A DNA stretch of 64,000 bases from Leptolinea sp. UBA4782 (GTDB lineage Bacteria; Chloroflexota; Anaerolineae; Anaerolineales; Anaerolineaceae), in contig DHHC01000021.1 in assembly GCA_002403095.1 (NCBI GenBank), forward strand, positions 1-64,000. Reading direction: 5' to 3'. The position numbers and the translations under genes are program-made. This document shows positions 46,977 to 55,049 of this stretch, piece by piece (positions within the stretch are counted from its first letter, which is position 1; each line of letters starts with the position of its first letter). The notes under the pieces are model-generated. The model was not told where the DNA came from. It saw only the letters and a program-made list of their open reading frames with translations, and did no database searches.

Positions 46977-47786
46977 TTACTGTTTCCTGCGCAGCAGCAG
47001 CGGTCCGGCCAAGTCCACTGCCCAGCCCGCGGCATTGTACAGGGCAGGCACAATCCCGATCCAGAAAGGCACATACACCACCTTGCGCGGCCGGCGAATC
47101 AAGCGGGCAACCGCTTTAGCCACCCGCTCGGCTGGTATGGCAAACCGTTCCGCCGGGATTCGCCGCCCGTTTGGGCTTTGCTCAGTGCGGTCGAAGAATT
47201 CGGTAATGATCGGACCGGGGCGCATCACGCTGACGGTCACCCCGCTCCCGCGCAGTTCACGGTAAAGGGAAATACTGAAGGTATCCAGGAATGATTTGGA
47301 TGCGCTGTACATGACGGTTCCCTGGGTCGGCATCTTTCCGATGATCGACCCAATGTTCACCACCAACCCGCTACCGCGGCTGACCATCCCGGGCAGGAAG
47401 CGGCGCGTCATGTGCATGACAGCCTCCACGTTGAGCTGGCACAGGCTGCGGGCGGTCTCCCATTTCATTTCATGGTAGTACCCGTACCAGGCTATCCCGG
47501 CATTATTGACCAGGACATCCGGTGTACCCCATTCCCGGGTAACCTGATCAAATACGCTTTCCCGCTCTTCAAGACTGGTAAGGTCTGCCCGAATGAAGGC
47601 GGCTTCACCGTTCTTTGAACGGATTTCGTCCACCAGGGATTCCAGTCTGTCCTGCCGGCGCGCCACCAGGATGACCATCAACCCCTCCTGCGCCAGACGC
47701 AGGGCAGTGGCAGCGCCTATCCCGCTGGATGCACCGGTGACCAGGGCGGTCTTTTGTGTTTCTCGGGTTTCTGGTATCACTTCCAC
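46977..47786 (-). CDS. Short-chain dehydrogenase/reductase
   Basis: An SDR oxidoreductase of about 269 residues. Seen: cofactor loop 'ALVTGASSGIGAATA', 'VNNAGIAWYG', the active-site Ser region 'VVNIGSIIGKMP' and the Tyr-x3-Lys 'MYSASKSFL'. The long form ends in a C-terminal hydrophobic segment ('FWIGIVPALYNAAGWAV'), as in membrane-associated SDRs. The only upstream ATG (47867) lies within the gdhA terminator stem, so I place the start at a GTG (47786 or 47780), which leaves about 13 residues before the cofactor loop. The exact start is uncertain. Confidence 0.78.
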   Translation of the reverse strand: MEVIPETRETQKTALVTGASSGIGAATALRLAQEGLMVILVARRQDRLESLVDEIRSKNGEAAFIRADLTSLEERESVFDQVTREWGTPDVLVNNAGIAWYGYYHEMKWETARSLCQLNVEAVMHMTRRFLPGMVSRGSGLVVNIGSIIGKMPTQGTVMYSASKSFLDTFSISLYRELRGSGVTVSVMRPGPIITEFFDRTEQSPNGRRIPAERFAIPAERVAKAVARLIRRPRKVVYVPFWIGIVPALYNAAGWAVDLAGPLLLRRKQ

Positions 47787-47846
47787 ATCAACTTCATTGT
47801 ACGTCTTTAAGAAAAGCAGGTTATCAAAACTTGCAGTAAAACAAAC

Positions 47847-47876
47847 AGCGCCTCCATGATAGTTCATGGAGGCGCT
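47847..47876 (-). terminator. Intrinsic terminator of gdhA
   Basis: A perfect 13-bp stem (AGCGCCTCCATGA/TCATGGAGGCGCT) with a 4-nt loop, 17 nt after the gdhA stop; on the minus strand it is followed by a T-rich stretch. Confidence 0.8.
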
Positions 47877-47892
47877 CTATCAATTGTTTGAA

Positions 47893-49179
47893 TTATACCC
47901 AGCCGCGCAGCTGCATGGCCTTGACCACCTTGGCAATGGCTACCATATAGGCCGCATCGCGCATATATGCTTTGCGCTCGAGCGACATATCCAGCACACT
48001 CTTGAAGGCTTCGGTCATCTTGGTGTCCAGCTTTTCGAGGACCTCTTCTTTGGTCCAGTAGAAGTTCATATCGTTCTGCACGCCCTCAAAGTACGAAACC
48101 GTCACACCGCCGGCGTTGCACAGGAAATCGGGCACCACGAAGATGCCGCGGGATTTAATGACCTCGTCGGCTTCAGGGGTGGTGGGTCCGTTGGCGCCTT
48201 CAGCGATCAGTTTGACCTTCGGGCTGATCTTGTGGACGGTCTCTCCATTGATCTGCCCTTCCAGCGCAGCTGGGATGAGCACATCTACATCCTTGCTGAT
48301 CCAGGCATCTCCTGGTTCGATCACATACCCGGCTTCGCGGGCTTTATCCTTGTTGATGCTGCCATACTGGTCAGTGATGGAGTGCAGGAAGTGCGGGTCG
48401 ATGCCGTCTTCCTTCGAAACAGTATAGCTTACCCGGTCTTCGCGGTCCCAGTAGGATACACAAACCACAGTCCCTTTGAGTTTTTCAATAAACCCGATGG
48501 CTGCATACTGGGCAACATTGCCAAAACCCTGGATGGCTGCCTTGCATTTGGAAGCATCGATCTTGAGGTGTTTTAACGCCTCGCGCACGGTGAAAATTAC
48601 TCCGTACCCGGTGGCTTCTGTGCGTCCGAGCGAGCCGCCGCCGCCAACTGGTTTGCCGGTGATCACGCCGGGAGTGTACTTCCCGCTGAGTTTGGAATAC
48701 TCGTCCATCATCCAGCCCATCATCTGCGGGGTGGTGCCGACGTCAGGCGCAGGCACATCGTTGCGCGGGCCAATGTTCTTCCAGATCACCTGGATATAAC
48801 CGCGCACCAGGCGTTCTTTTTCTGAATCTGACAAGGTGGCAGGATCCACTACCACGCCGCCTTTGCCGCCCCCCAGCGGAATATCGGCGACAGCGCATTT
48901 CCAGGTCATCCAGGTTGCCAGGGCACGGACGGTGTCCACTGTCTCGGCTGGATGAAAACGGATGCCGCCTTTATTGGGTCCGCGGGCATCGTTGTGCTGA
49001 ACGCGGAAGCCCTGGAAGACGCGGATGCTGCCGTCATCCATGCGGACAGGGATGCGGAAGTGGTATTCGCGCATCGGCCAGCGCAGCATTTCGCAGACTT
49101 GCGGATCAAGCTGCAGCATTTCTGCAACATGATCAAATTGCGCTTGCGCCATTTCAAATGCATTGGTTGTTGATGCCAT
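47893..49179 (-). CDS. gdhA: Glutamate dehydrogenase (Glu/Leu/Phe/Val dehydrogenase family)
   Basis: A 428-residue NAD(P)-dependent dehydrogenase. Seen: substrate loop 'GGIRFHP' and catalytic Lys region 'MTWKCAVADIPLGGGKGGVV' (about 88-107), Asp in 'DVPAPDVGTT', dinucleotide fold 'AAIQGFGNVAQYAAIGF' (about 218-234), and 'IAEGANGPTTPEAD' near residue 350. Length and blocks match the hexameric catabolic/anabolic GDH of about 420 residues and 'KPVGGGGSLGRTEATGYGV' is typical for glutamate rather than leucine. It links 2-oxoglutarate and ammonia to glutamate. Single-gene unit with its own terminator. Confidence 0.93.
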   Translation of the reverse strand: MASTTNAFEMAQAQFDHVAEMLQLDPQVCEMLRWPMREYHFRIPVRMDDGSIRVFQGFRVQHNDARGPNKGGIRFHPAETVDTVRALATWMTWKCAVADIPLGGGKGGVVVDPATLSDSEKERLVRGYIQVIWKNIGPRNDVPAPDVGTTPQMMGWMMDEYSKLSGKYTPGVITGKPVGGGGSLGRTEATGYGVIFTVREALKHLKIDASKCKAAIQGFGNVAQYAAIGFIEKLKGTVVCVSYWDREDRVSYTVSKEDGIDPHFLHSITDQYGSINKDKAREAGYVIEPGDAWISKDVDVLIPAALEGQINGETVHKISPKVKLIAEGANGPTTPEADEVIKSRGIFVVPDFLCNAGGVTVSYFEGVQNDMNFYWTKEEVLEKLDTKMTEAFKSVLDMSLERKAYMRDAAYMVAIAKVVKAMQLRGWV

Positions 49180-49251
49180 TCATTCACTCCTGAACATAAG
49201 GTGATTTCTGGATTCATTGCAAGGAAATAACTGGCTGATGAAAAGATGATA

Positions 49252-49276
49252 AGCGGGCACCACGGTGGTGCCCGCT
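49252..49276. promoter_or_regulatory. Strong hairpin in the region upstream of gdhA
   Basis: An 11-12 bp nearly perfect palindrome (AGCGGGCACCAC with GGTGGTGCCCGCT) about 73 nt upstream of the gdhA ATG. It may be a terminator for the gene at 49444-49875, although it lies 168 nt past its stop, or a leader hairpin of gdhA. No terminator-type T-run follows closely on the minus strand. Confidence 0.4.
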
Positions 49277-49443
49277 CTATTCTTTCAGCCGGATAAACCC
49301 TGCAAAAGAACCTCCCTGAGCCTTTGCTCTGCATTAAGGGTAGCAAAGTTGAAGGCGTGAGTCAATATGATGAAAGTCGGATTTAGGGGGTGTAGAAAGG
49401 AAGGATGTTTTTAATACAAACGAGATAGATATTCAACCCAGGT

Positions 49444-49875
49444 TTACTTGCATTTAACCTGGACTGCATTGCTGACCGGGTAGTACTGCCCGGCGTACCA
49501 GGCTTTCAATTGAATGCTGTACCTGCCTGGAGAGAAATAGCGGTATTCAAATTCATCTTCAGCATCCCGTTCCAGCACAATTTGATCAGTTCCGAGGTCA
49601 GTCACCACCCAGGTGAGCATGCGCACAGGAGTATACCCCTCCACCTCAGTCCTGGCCACACTGCACCCGTCAACCTTTACCGTGATCTCGGCATACGCAT
49701 CAGGCGCCGCCTCCGGGATTGCTGTTTCCTGCACCACAGAGCGGAACGAAAAGACAGCTGCGGCTGCAGCGGCAACACACAGGCACACCAGAACCAGGGC
49801 ACCAATGCCAACGATAAGCAGGGTTTTCCCCTGTTTGCTTTTTTCTGGAGGATTAGCGGTTGCTGAAGTTGTCAT
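49444..49875 (-). CDS. Single-span membrane protein with extracytoplasmic beta domain
   Basis: A 143-residue protein: a polar N-terminus, one hydrophobic span (about 18-45, 'TLLIVGIGALVLVCLCVAAAAAAVF' region given by position), and an outside domain of about 95 residues with a beta-sandwich pattern ('VVTDLGTDQIVLERDAEDEFEYRYF', 'PGRYSIQLKAWYAGQYYPVSN') like PKD or Big domains, with two Cys that may pair. No family name or function can be given. It is followed by gatA on its upstream side, 24 nt away. Confidence 0.6.
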   Translation of the reverse strand: MTTSATANPPEKSKQGKTLLIVGIGALVLVCLCVAAAAAAVFSFRSVVQETAIPEAAPDAYAEITVKVDGCSVARTEVEGYTPVRMLTWVVTDLGTDQIVLERDAEDEFEYRYFSPGRYSIQLKAWYAGQYYPVSNAVQVKCK

Positions 49876-49898
49876 AAGTGGGAAGTTCTTGTTCCATA

Positions 49899-51374
49899 CT
49901 AAAATTCAGGCCGTCTGGTATGCCAGTCTGTAAAAAGCTGATAGGTATGAGCAGCCTGCAGCAGAGTCTGCTCGTCAAAATGGCGCCCCATCAGCTGCAT
50001 CCCAATCGGGAGCCCTTCCCCGTCAAACCCAACCGGGAAGGCCAGCCCGGGCACCCCTGCCAGGTTGGCCGGAAGGGTGAACACATCCTCCAGGTACATC
50101 GCCAGCGGGTCTTCATTATGTTCGCCGATTTTGAAAGCGGTGCTCGGGGTGACGGGTGCAGCGATTACATCCACCTGTTCAAAGGCTTTCTCAAAATCCT
50201 GCTTGATCAGGGTGCGCACTTTTTGCGCCTGCCCGTAGTAGGCATCATAATACCCGGCTGATAGCGCATAGGTCCCCAGCATGATGCGCCGTTTTACCTC
50301 CGGCCCAAACCCTGCCCCGCGGCTCTTGCGGGTAAGGGCGGTCATATTCGGGTCATCCACCCGCAACCCAAAACGCACACCGTCATACCGTGCCAGGTTG
50401 GCAGACGCCTCAGCCGGGGCGATCAGGTAGTACACCGGCAGGGCGTATTTTGTATGCGGCAGGGATATCTCAACAACTTCAGCGCCCAGGCCTTGCATGG
50501 CAGTAATGGCATTCCTGACTGCCTGCTCCACCTCATGCTGTATGCCGGTGATGAAGTATTGCTCCGGTACACCAATCCGCAGCCCGCGCATATCACGTTT
50601 ATCCTGCAGGCTGTACCGCGGCACAGGCACATCCATGGCTGATGCATCCAGAGGATCATACCCTGCCATGTGCTGGAAAAGCATGGCTGCATCTGCCGCG
50701 CTGCGCGCCAGGACCCCCACGCTGTCCAGTGATGAACCGTAAGCAATCAATCCATAGCGCGGCACCCTGCCGTAGGTCGGCTTTAACCCTGTAACGCCGC
50801 AAAAAGCTGCCGGCTGGCGTACGCTTCCGCCCGTATCTGTACCCAGCGCCAGGGGAGCCATTGCACTCGCTACCGCCGCTGCTGAACCGCCGCTTGAACC
50901 GCCCGGGACGCGGGTCAAATTCCACGGGTTGCGGGTAATCTGGTAGGCCGAATTCTCGGTTGACGAACCCATCGCAAACTCATCGGTATTGGTCTTGCCC
51001 AGCGTGACCACCCCGGCATCCAGCAAGCGCTGGACCGCTGTTGCAGAATAAGGGGGAATGAAATTCTCGAGGATGCGCGATCCGCAGGTTGTGCGCACCC
51101 CTCTCTGGCAAAGCAGGTCCTTGATCACTATGGGCAGCCCGGTAAGGGGTGGAAGGAGTCTGGCTGTATCTTTACGCCACTCAAAGAGCACCTGGTCTGC
51201 CAGGTCCGCCTGCTGCAATGCCAGATCAGGTGTCAAGGTCAGGAAAGCCTGCAGCTTTGGCTCAAGTGCATCAATCCGTTCCAGGTATGCCCTGGTAAGC
51301 GCGCGGCTGGAAACCTCGCCTTTTCGCAGCGCCTGGCACAGTTCAACAGCAGAAAGTGTACAAACATTCCCCAT
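49899..51374 (-). CDS. gatA: Asp-tRNA(Asn)/Glu-tRNA(Gln) amidotransferase subunit A
   Basis: A 491-residue amidase-signature enzyme that releases ammonia from glutamine for charging tRNA indirectly. Seen: the catalytic Lys in 'LPIVIKDLLCQRG' (about residue 77), 'GKTNTDEFAMGSSTENSAY' (about 122-140), and the Gly/Ser stretch 'VPGGSSGGSAAAVASAM' with the two catalytic Ser (about 150-166), then 'DTGGSVRQPAAFCGVTGLKPTYG'. These are GatA rather than general amidase features. gatC lies directly upstream with 3 nt between them; gatB is not in the window. Confidence 0.94.
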   Translation of the reverse strand: MGNVCTLSAVELCQALRKGEVSSRALTRAYLERIDALEPKLQAFLTLTPDLALQQADLADQVLFEWRKDTARLLPPLTGLPIVIKDLLCQRGVRTTCGSRILENFIPPYSATAVQRLLDAGVVTLGKTNTDEFAMGSSTENSAYQITRNPWNLTRVPGGSSGGSAAAVASAMAPLALGTDTGGSVRQPAAFCGVTGLKPTYGRVPRYGLIAYGSSLDSVGVLARSAADAAMLFQHMAGYDPLDASAMDVPVPRYSLQDKRDMRGLRIGVPEQYFITGIQHEVEQAVRNAITAMQGLGAEVVEISLPHTKYALPVYYLIAPAEASANLARYDGVRFGLRVDDPNMTALTRKSRGAGFGPEVKRRIMLGTYALSAGYYDAYYGQAQKVRTLIKQDFEKAFEQVDVIAAPVTPSTAFKIGEHNEDPLAMYLEDVFTLPANLAGVPGLAFPVGFDGEGLPIGMQLMGRHFDEQTLLQAAHTYQLFTDWHTRRPEF

Positions 51375-51377
51375 GGG

Positions 51378-51662
51378 CTATTCAATCGCCGGGGGAACCC
51401 GGAATTGTTTCTGATCCACGCGGGGGGCATTCCGCAGTACGTCATCCAGGCTCAGACCTGGGCGGGGCTCATCCGGCCGCAAAACACCGTGCGGCGGCAG
51501 CACACTGGATGTCGGGGCGATCTCGCTGGTATCCAGTTCCTGCAGGCTGGCTGCATATTCCAGGATGGCAGAAAGCTGCCGGCGGTAGAGCTCGGTTTCT
51601 TCTGCGCTTAGTTCCAGGCGTGCCAGCGCAGCGATATGTTCCACTTCTTCACGGGTCAGCAT
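51378..51662 (-). CDS. gatC: Asp-tRNA(Asn)/Glu-tRNA(Gln) amidotransferase subunit C
   Basis: A 94-residue small helical subunit that wraps around GatA and GatB. The start 'LTREEVEHIAALARLELS' and 'LSAILEYAASLQELDTSEIAPTS' are the GatC signatures, and the end 'RNAPRVDQKQFRVPPAIE' is the usual tail. Two ATGs are possible (51674 and 51662). TATAAT at 51678-51673 overlaps the first, so a transcript from it would begin just before the second; I choose 51662, which also gives the usual N-terminus. It would be a leaderless or nearly leaderless message. Confidence 0.9.
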   Translation of the reverse strand: MLTREEVEHIAALARLELSAEETELYRRQLSAILEYAASLQELDTSEIAPTSSVLPPHGVLRPDEPRPGLSLDDVLRNAPRVDQKQFRVPPAIE

Positions 51663-51672
51663 TATGATGTGC

Positions 51673-51678
51673 ATTATA
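51673..51678 (-). promoter_or_regulatory. -10 element of gatC-gatA
   Basis: TATAAT 10 nt before the ATG at 51662; the spacing implies a 5' leader of at most a few nucleotides and explains the absence of a Shine-Dalgarno. Confidence 0.5.
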
Positions 51679-51710
51679 TCAAAGAGATTCGGGCAGGCTG
51701 GAGATATAAA

Positions 51711-51736
51711 AAGCGGCAGCCAGGCAGCCGCCGCTT
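51711..51736 (-). terminator. Weak terminator after the CBS-ACT gene
   Basis: Stem AAGCGGC/GCCGCTT with a 12-nt loop that may pair further, 20 nt after the stop codon; on the minus strand TTTTTATATC follows. Confidence 0.5.
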
Positions 51737-51755
51737 ATTCCGCTTAACAACCAGG

Positions 51756-52412
51756 CTAGACTACTTTGGTCTCGCGTGCATCCAAAATTTCGACAATAAA
51801 GGGGGCGATTGCTTCCTTTAGAACATCCATGCTTACACCGGAGACTTTCATCATCATTTCCCCGATCCCGCTCTGGCTGCCGGTAAAGGTTCCCATGGTG
51901 ATGATATCTCCCCCGATCTCGCTGACGGCATGGCTGAGTTTGGCCAGCTGGCCAGGTTTGTTGGCGATCAGGAAGGAAAGGCGGATGCCGCTTTGCCGGG
52001 CACCCATCATCTCTAAGAAAACTTTGAAAATGTCCGACTCAGTCAGCATTCCCACCACTTTGTTTCCGCGTACTACAGGCAGACCGCTGACTTTTTTATC
52101 TGCCATGATGCGGGCAGCTTCCTCCAGCAGAACGTCTTCCGTCAGGGTGATCATTTGCCGGGTCATAACCTTTTCCACCGGTAAGGTGCTCATCAGGCTC
52201 TTGATCTCCCATTTATCCAGCAGAGTCGCTTCAGAGGGCGAGGCTTTGATCAGGTCCTGTTCAGTAACGATACCAACCAGGCTGCCATCTCTATCCACCA
52301 CCGGCAGGCGGCGGACGTGCTCCTTTTCCATGATGGACAGGGCATCATCCAGGGATGTTTCCGGTGATATGGTGTAAACAGGTTTACTCATGCGGTTACC
52401 AACTAACATCAT
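51756..52412 (-). CDS. CBS-pair protein with C-terminal ACT-like domain (AcuB-like)
   Basis: A 218-residue cytoplasmic sensor. Two CBS motifs (about 8-62, 'VYTISPETSLDDALSIMEKEHVRRLPVVDRDGSLVGIV', and about 80-135, 'SGLPVVRGNKVVGMLTESDIFKVF'; both given as markers) form a Bateman module that usually binds an adenine nucleotide. The C-terminal 80 residues ('RLSFLIANKPGQLAKLSHAVSEIGGDIITMGTF') have the ACT fold. The arrangement is that of AcuB, linked in Bacillus to acetoin use; here no acu genes are beside it, but an AcuC-like deacetylase occurs at 16405-17307. Two adjacent ATGs (52412, 52409) follow AGAGG. Confidence 0.82.
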   Translation of the reverse strand: MMLVGNRMSKPVYTISPETSLDDALSIMEKEHVRRLPVVDRDGSLVGIVTEQDLIKASPSEATLLDKWEIKSLMSTLPVEKVMTRQMITLTEDVLLEEAARIMADKKVSGLPVVRGNKVVGMLTESDIFKVFLEMMGARQSGIRLSFLIANKPGQLAKLSHAVSEIGGDIITMGTFTGSQSGIGEMMMKVSGVSMDVLKEAIAPFIVEILDARETKVV

Positions 52413-52521
52413 GACCTCTTTTCTGTGTTCTACAGCCAGGATTATGGTTTAAATATACTATGAATATTAGCAGTCTTTTTACAGAAGGCAATAGGGGAAT
52501 TTTACTAAATTTCTGCTGTGC

Positions 52522-53421
52522 TTATGGCGATAGCACTTCACCGTACCAGAGCAGGTAGTCCCTTACATGTGCCGACCAGTATTCATCAGCATGCACTCCC
52601 GGCTGCACCACCCACTCATGCGGGATCTCCAGCCGGTTTAATAACGCATCAAAATCCCTGGCGTTCCTGTACTCTACATCTTCGGCGCCAATATCCATGT
52701 ACAGCTTGGGCATCGAACCGGGAGGGATAGTTCTGATCCACTCCGCCAGCGGGAGGAATGGCAGCGGCATGCTGTGCAGCCCGGCAACACCAAACACCTC
52801 CCAGCGGGTGAAGACCAGGCGCGCCGCCCAGCCAGCCCCGCGCGAAAGTCCCCCAATTGCAGTGCATTCCCTCTCCTGGCACAGGTTGTACTGGCTGTGA
52901 AGATATGGCAGCAACTCATCGACCAGAACTTCCGCAAAGGTCGTTTCTGCGTAAGATTTAGTGTTGTAATACTCTTCCGGTAAGATAATGACCAGGGGGT
53001 CAATTTTCCCATCTGCTATCAGGTCATCTGCTGCTTCCAGCAAGCCCAGGTCTTCCCACTGGCTACCTTTGCCAGTCAATCCATGCAGCATTACCAGGAC
53101 AGGATAAGGCGTTTTACGGTCAGGATCGTAACCCGGCGGCAGATAAACCCGGGTTATGATGTCTTTGGGATAGTTGCTGCTTTCGAAAAAGAGGACTTCC
53201 ACCCTGTTGGTCGTAACAACCGGCCGGGAGGGAGAAGGGGATGGTGTCGCTGGCGGCACGGTAACGGTTGGTGTTGGTGGATTACCTGTTTCTGTCGCTG
53301 GTATTTTTACTTCAGCTTCAGGCTGAATGAATCCAGAGCATCCTATGAGAACCGCAAGGAGCAGAAGAACGGCGAAGATCCGTAATGCATTTTTCTTTCG
53401 GACCAATAAGGAGTTCATCAA
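52522..53421 (-). CDS. Lipoprotein esterase of the alpha/beta hydrolase fold
   Basis: A 299-residue exported enzyme. Lipobox 'VLIGC' after a signal peptide (Cys about 28), a Thr/Pro linker (about 45-68), then a putative esterase (esterase D/Fes-like) domain: 'TRVYLPPGYDPDRKTPYPVLVMLHG' (oxyanion hole region), the nucleophile elbow 'IGGLSRGAGWAARL' (Ser about 193), acid Asp in 'YMDIGAEDVEYRNAR' and His in 'QPGVHADEYWSAH'. All catalytic residues are present. It could act on esterified sugars or siderophores outside the cell. Confidence 0.82.
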   Translation of the reverse strand: MMNSLLVRKKNALRIFAVLLLLAVLIGCSGFIQPEAEVKIPATETGNPPTPTVTVPPATPSPSPSRPVVTTNRVEVLFFESSNYPKDIITRVYLPPGYDPDRKTPYPVLVMLHGLTGKGSQWEDLGLLEAADDLIADGKIDPLVIILPEEYYNTKSYAETTFAEVLVDELLPYLHSQYNLCQERECTAIGGLSRGAGWAARLVFTRWEVFGVAGLHSMPLPFLPLAEWIRTIPPGSMPKLYMDIGAEDVEYRNARDFDALLNRLEIPHEWVVQPGVHADEYWSAHVRDYLLWYGEVLSP

Positions 53422-53502
53422 ACGCCCGCCGGATCACTGCCTTGTTTTTTTGAAAATATAGTCCTTGACGCCTTAACGTCATTCCGATTATACTCGATGG
53501 GT

Positions 53503-53575
53503 CGGGGTGTAGCGCAGTTGGTAGCGCACCGTGTTTGGGACGCGGGGGTCGGCGGTTCGAGTCCGCCCACCCCGA
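53503..53575 (+). tRNA. tRNA-Pro (anticodon UGG)
   Basis: A 73-nt cloverleaf: acceptor CGGGGTG/CACCCCG with discriminator A, D-arm with 'AGCGCAGTTGGTAGCGC', anticodon stem CCGTG/CGCGG around loop TTTGGGA (anticodon TGG at 53536-53538), and T-arm with GGTTCGAGTCC. CCA is not encoded. The anticodon UGG reads proline codons. The first nucleotides of an open frame at 53497 run through the tRNA and are not coding. Confidence 0.97.
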
Positions 53576-53640
53576 CTGGACAGCCGCCGGATCATTTCCG
53601 GCGGTTTGGTATAACAGGGAATATAATTACCATAACCATC

Positions 53641-54363
53641 ATGGAAACCCCTTTCCTTTCCCTTATTTTTCCTGCCCATAATGAAGAAGAACGCCTGCCG
53701 CAAACGCTGGAGGTGGTTGACCGCTTTCTCAAACAGCAGCCTTACACGGCCGAAGTGATCGTGGTGGAAAACGGCAGCAGCGACCGCACACTCGAGCTGG
53801 CAAATGAATACCGATCGAGGATGCCCGCGCTGAAAGTGCTGCATGAAGATGGGCGAGGCAAAGGGCTGGCTATCAGGCGCGGTATGCTGGAGGCCTGCGG
53901 GGAATACCGCTTCTTCCTGGATGTGGACCTTTCCATGCCGGTCGAACAGGTCAACCGTTTTCTCCCGCCTGAGCTGCCGGAAGTGCAGATCGCGATCGCC
54001 TCGCGCGAGGGCAAAGGTGCTGAACGTTTCAATGAACCTGCCTACCGGCACTGGATCGGGCGCGGTTTCAACGCCCTGGTGCGGCTTATGGCTTTACCCC
54101 GCCTGCACGATTCACAATGCGGCTTTAAGTGCTTCCGGGGCGACATTGCAGATGTGCTCTTTCCCATGCAAACCATCATGGGTTGGACTTTTGATGTCGA
54201 GATCCTGTACATCGCCCTCATGAAGGGTTACCGGGTGACCGAGATTCCCATCCCCTGGTACCACAACCCTAAAAGCAAGGTGCGGGTCTGGAGGGATTCG
54301 ATCCAGATGGCACGCGACCTGCTGTCCATCCGCCGCAATGCCCGCCGCGGGCTGTATGGCTAG
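53641..54363 (+). CDS. Family 2 glycosyltransferase (dolichyl/polyprenyl-phosphate glycosyltransferase-like)
   Basis: A 240-residue GT-A glycosyltransferase. Seen: 'SLIFPAHNEEERLPQTL' (nucleotide-sugar binding), 'VVENGSSDRTLELA', 'DGRGKGLAIRRGM', the DXD metal motif in 'RFFLDVDLSMPVEQ', and 'DSQCGFKCFRGDIADVLFP'. The last block is that of Alg5/Dpm1-like enzymes, which load glucose or mannose onto a polyprenyl phosphate at the membrane. There are no C-terminal membrane spans. The ATG at 53641 is the first start after the tRNA gene, which lies 65 nt upstream. Confidence 0.87.
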   Translation: METPFLSLIFPAHNEEERLPQTLEVVDRFLKQQPYTAEVIVVENGSSDRTLELANEYRSRMPALKVLHEDGRGKGLAIRRGMLEACGEYRFFLDVDLSMPVEQVNRFLPPELPEVQIAIASREGKGAERFNEPAYRHWIGRGFNALVRLMALPRLHDSQCGFKCFRGDIADVLFPMQTIMGWTFDVEILYIALMKGYRVTEIPIPWYHNPKSKVRVWRDSIQMARDLLSIRRNARRGLYG

Positions 54364-54392
54364 CCCAGTCTCTGCTTTCAGATATTCAAAAA

Positions 54393-55046
54393 ATGGCACA
54401 TCATATCCAACCAGACCTGCGGTATGAAATCCCCTTCTGGCAGGCCGGGCTGCTGCAAATCTGCGGGATCGATGAAGCCGGCAGGGGTGCACTGGCCGGT
54501 GCGGTGTTTGCGGCTGCTGTCATCCTTCCGGCAGATGTTCAGGTATTGCAGGCGCTGCCGGGCGTGCGTGACTCAAAACAAATGACGCCTGCCCAGCGCG
54601 AGGCCTGGGAGAGTAAGATCAAAGATACATCCCTTGCCTGGGGAGTGGGGAATGCAACAAACCAGGAGATTGACGCCTTCGGCATCCTGCCTGCCACCCG
54701 CCTGGCCATGCAGCGCGCTGTAGAAGCCCTGCAAATTACCCCTAATCACCTGTTGATCGATGCGGTCATCCTCCGCCAGGTCGATATCCCCCAATCTGCG
54801 CTGATTAAAGGGGATGTGCACTGCCTGAGCATCGCCTGTGCATCTGTGCTGGCAAAAACGGCCCGCGACCGCGAGATGACCGGATTGGATGCGCTTTATC
54901 CCTTGTATGGATTTGCCCGCCACAAAGGCTACGGAACACTGCAGCACCGGAACGCATTGAAACACTTCGGCGCCTGCACCCTGCACCGTATGAGCTATGA
55001 ACCTGTGCGGTTAAGTTTACCGGAAAACCAATCCTGCCCTGATTAA
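54393..55046 (+). CDS. rnhB: Ribonuclease HII
   Basis: A 217-residue ribonuclease that cuts the RNA strand of RNA-DNA hybrids and single ribonucleotides in DNA. Seen: 'ICGIDEAGRGALAGAVFAAAV' with two active-site acids, 'LPGVRDSKQMTPAQRE', 'HLLIDAV' with the third Asp, and 'KGDVHCLSIACASVLAKTARDREM' with the fourth Asp. The substrate-recognition 'GRG' is intact. It begins 29 nt after the glycosyltransferase gene on the same strand and converges with the YdcF-like gene. Confidence 0.93.
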   Translation: MAHHIQPDLRYEIPFWQAGLLQICGIDEAGRGALAGAVFAAAVILPADVQVLQALPGVRDSKQMTPAQREAWESKIKDTSLAWGVGNATNQEIDAFGILPATRLAMQRAVEALQITPNHLLIDAVILRQVDIPQSALIKGDVHCLSIACASVLAKTARDREMTGLDALYPLYGFARHKGYGTLQHRNALKHFGACTLHRMSYEPVRLSLPENQSCPD

Positions 55047-55049
55047 ACC

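Noticed and set aside
53497..53640. N-terminal 48-codon extension of the glycosyltransferase
   Set aside because: It runs through the tRNA-Pro gene; the first start after the tRNA (53641) gives the family N-terminus.
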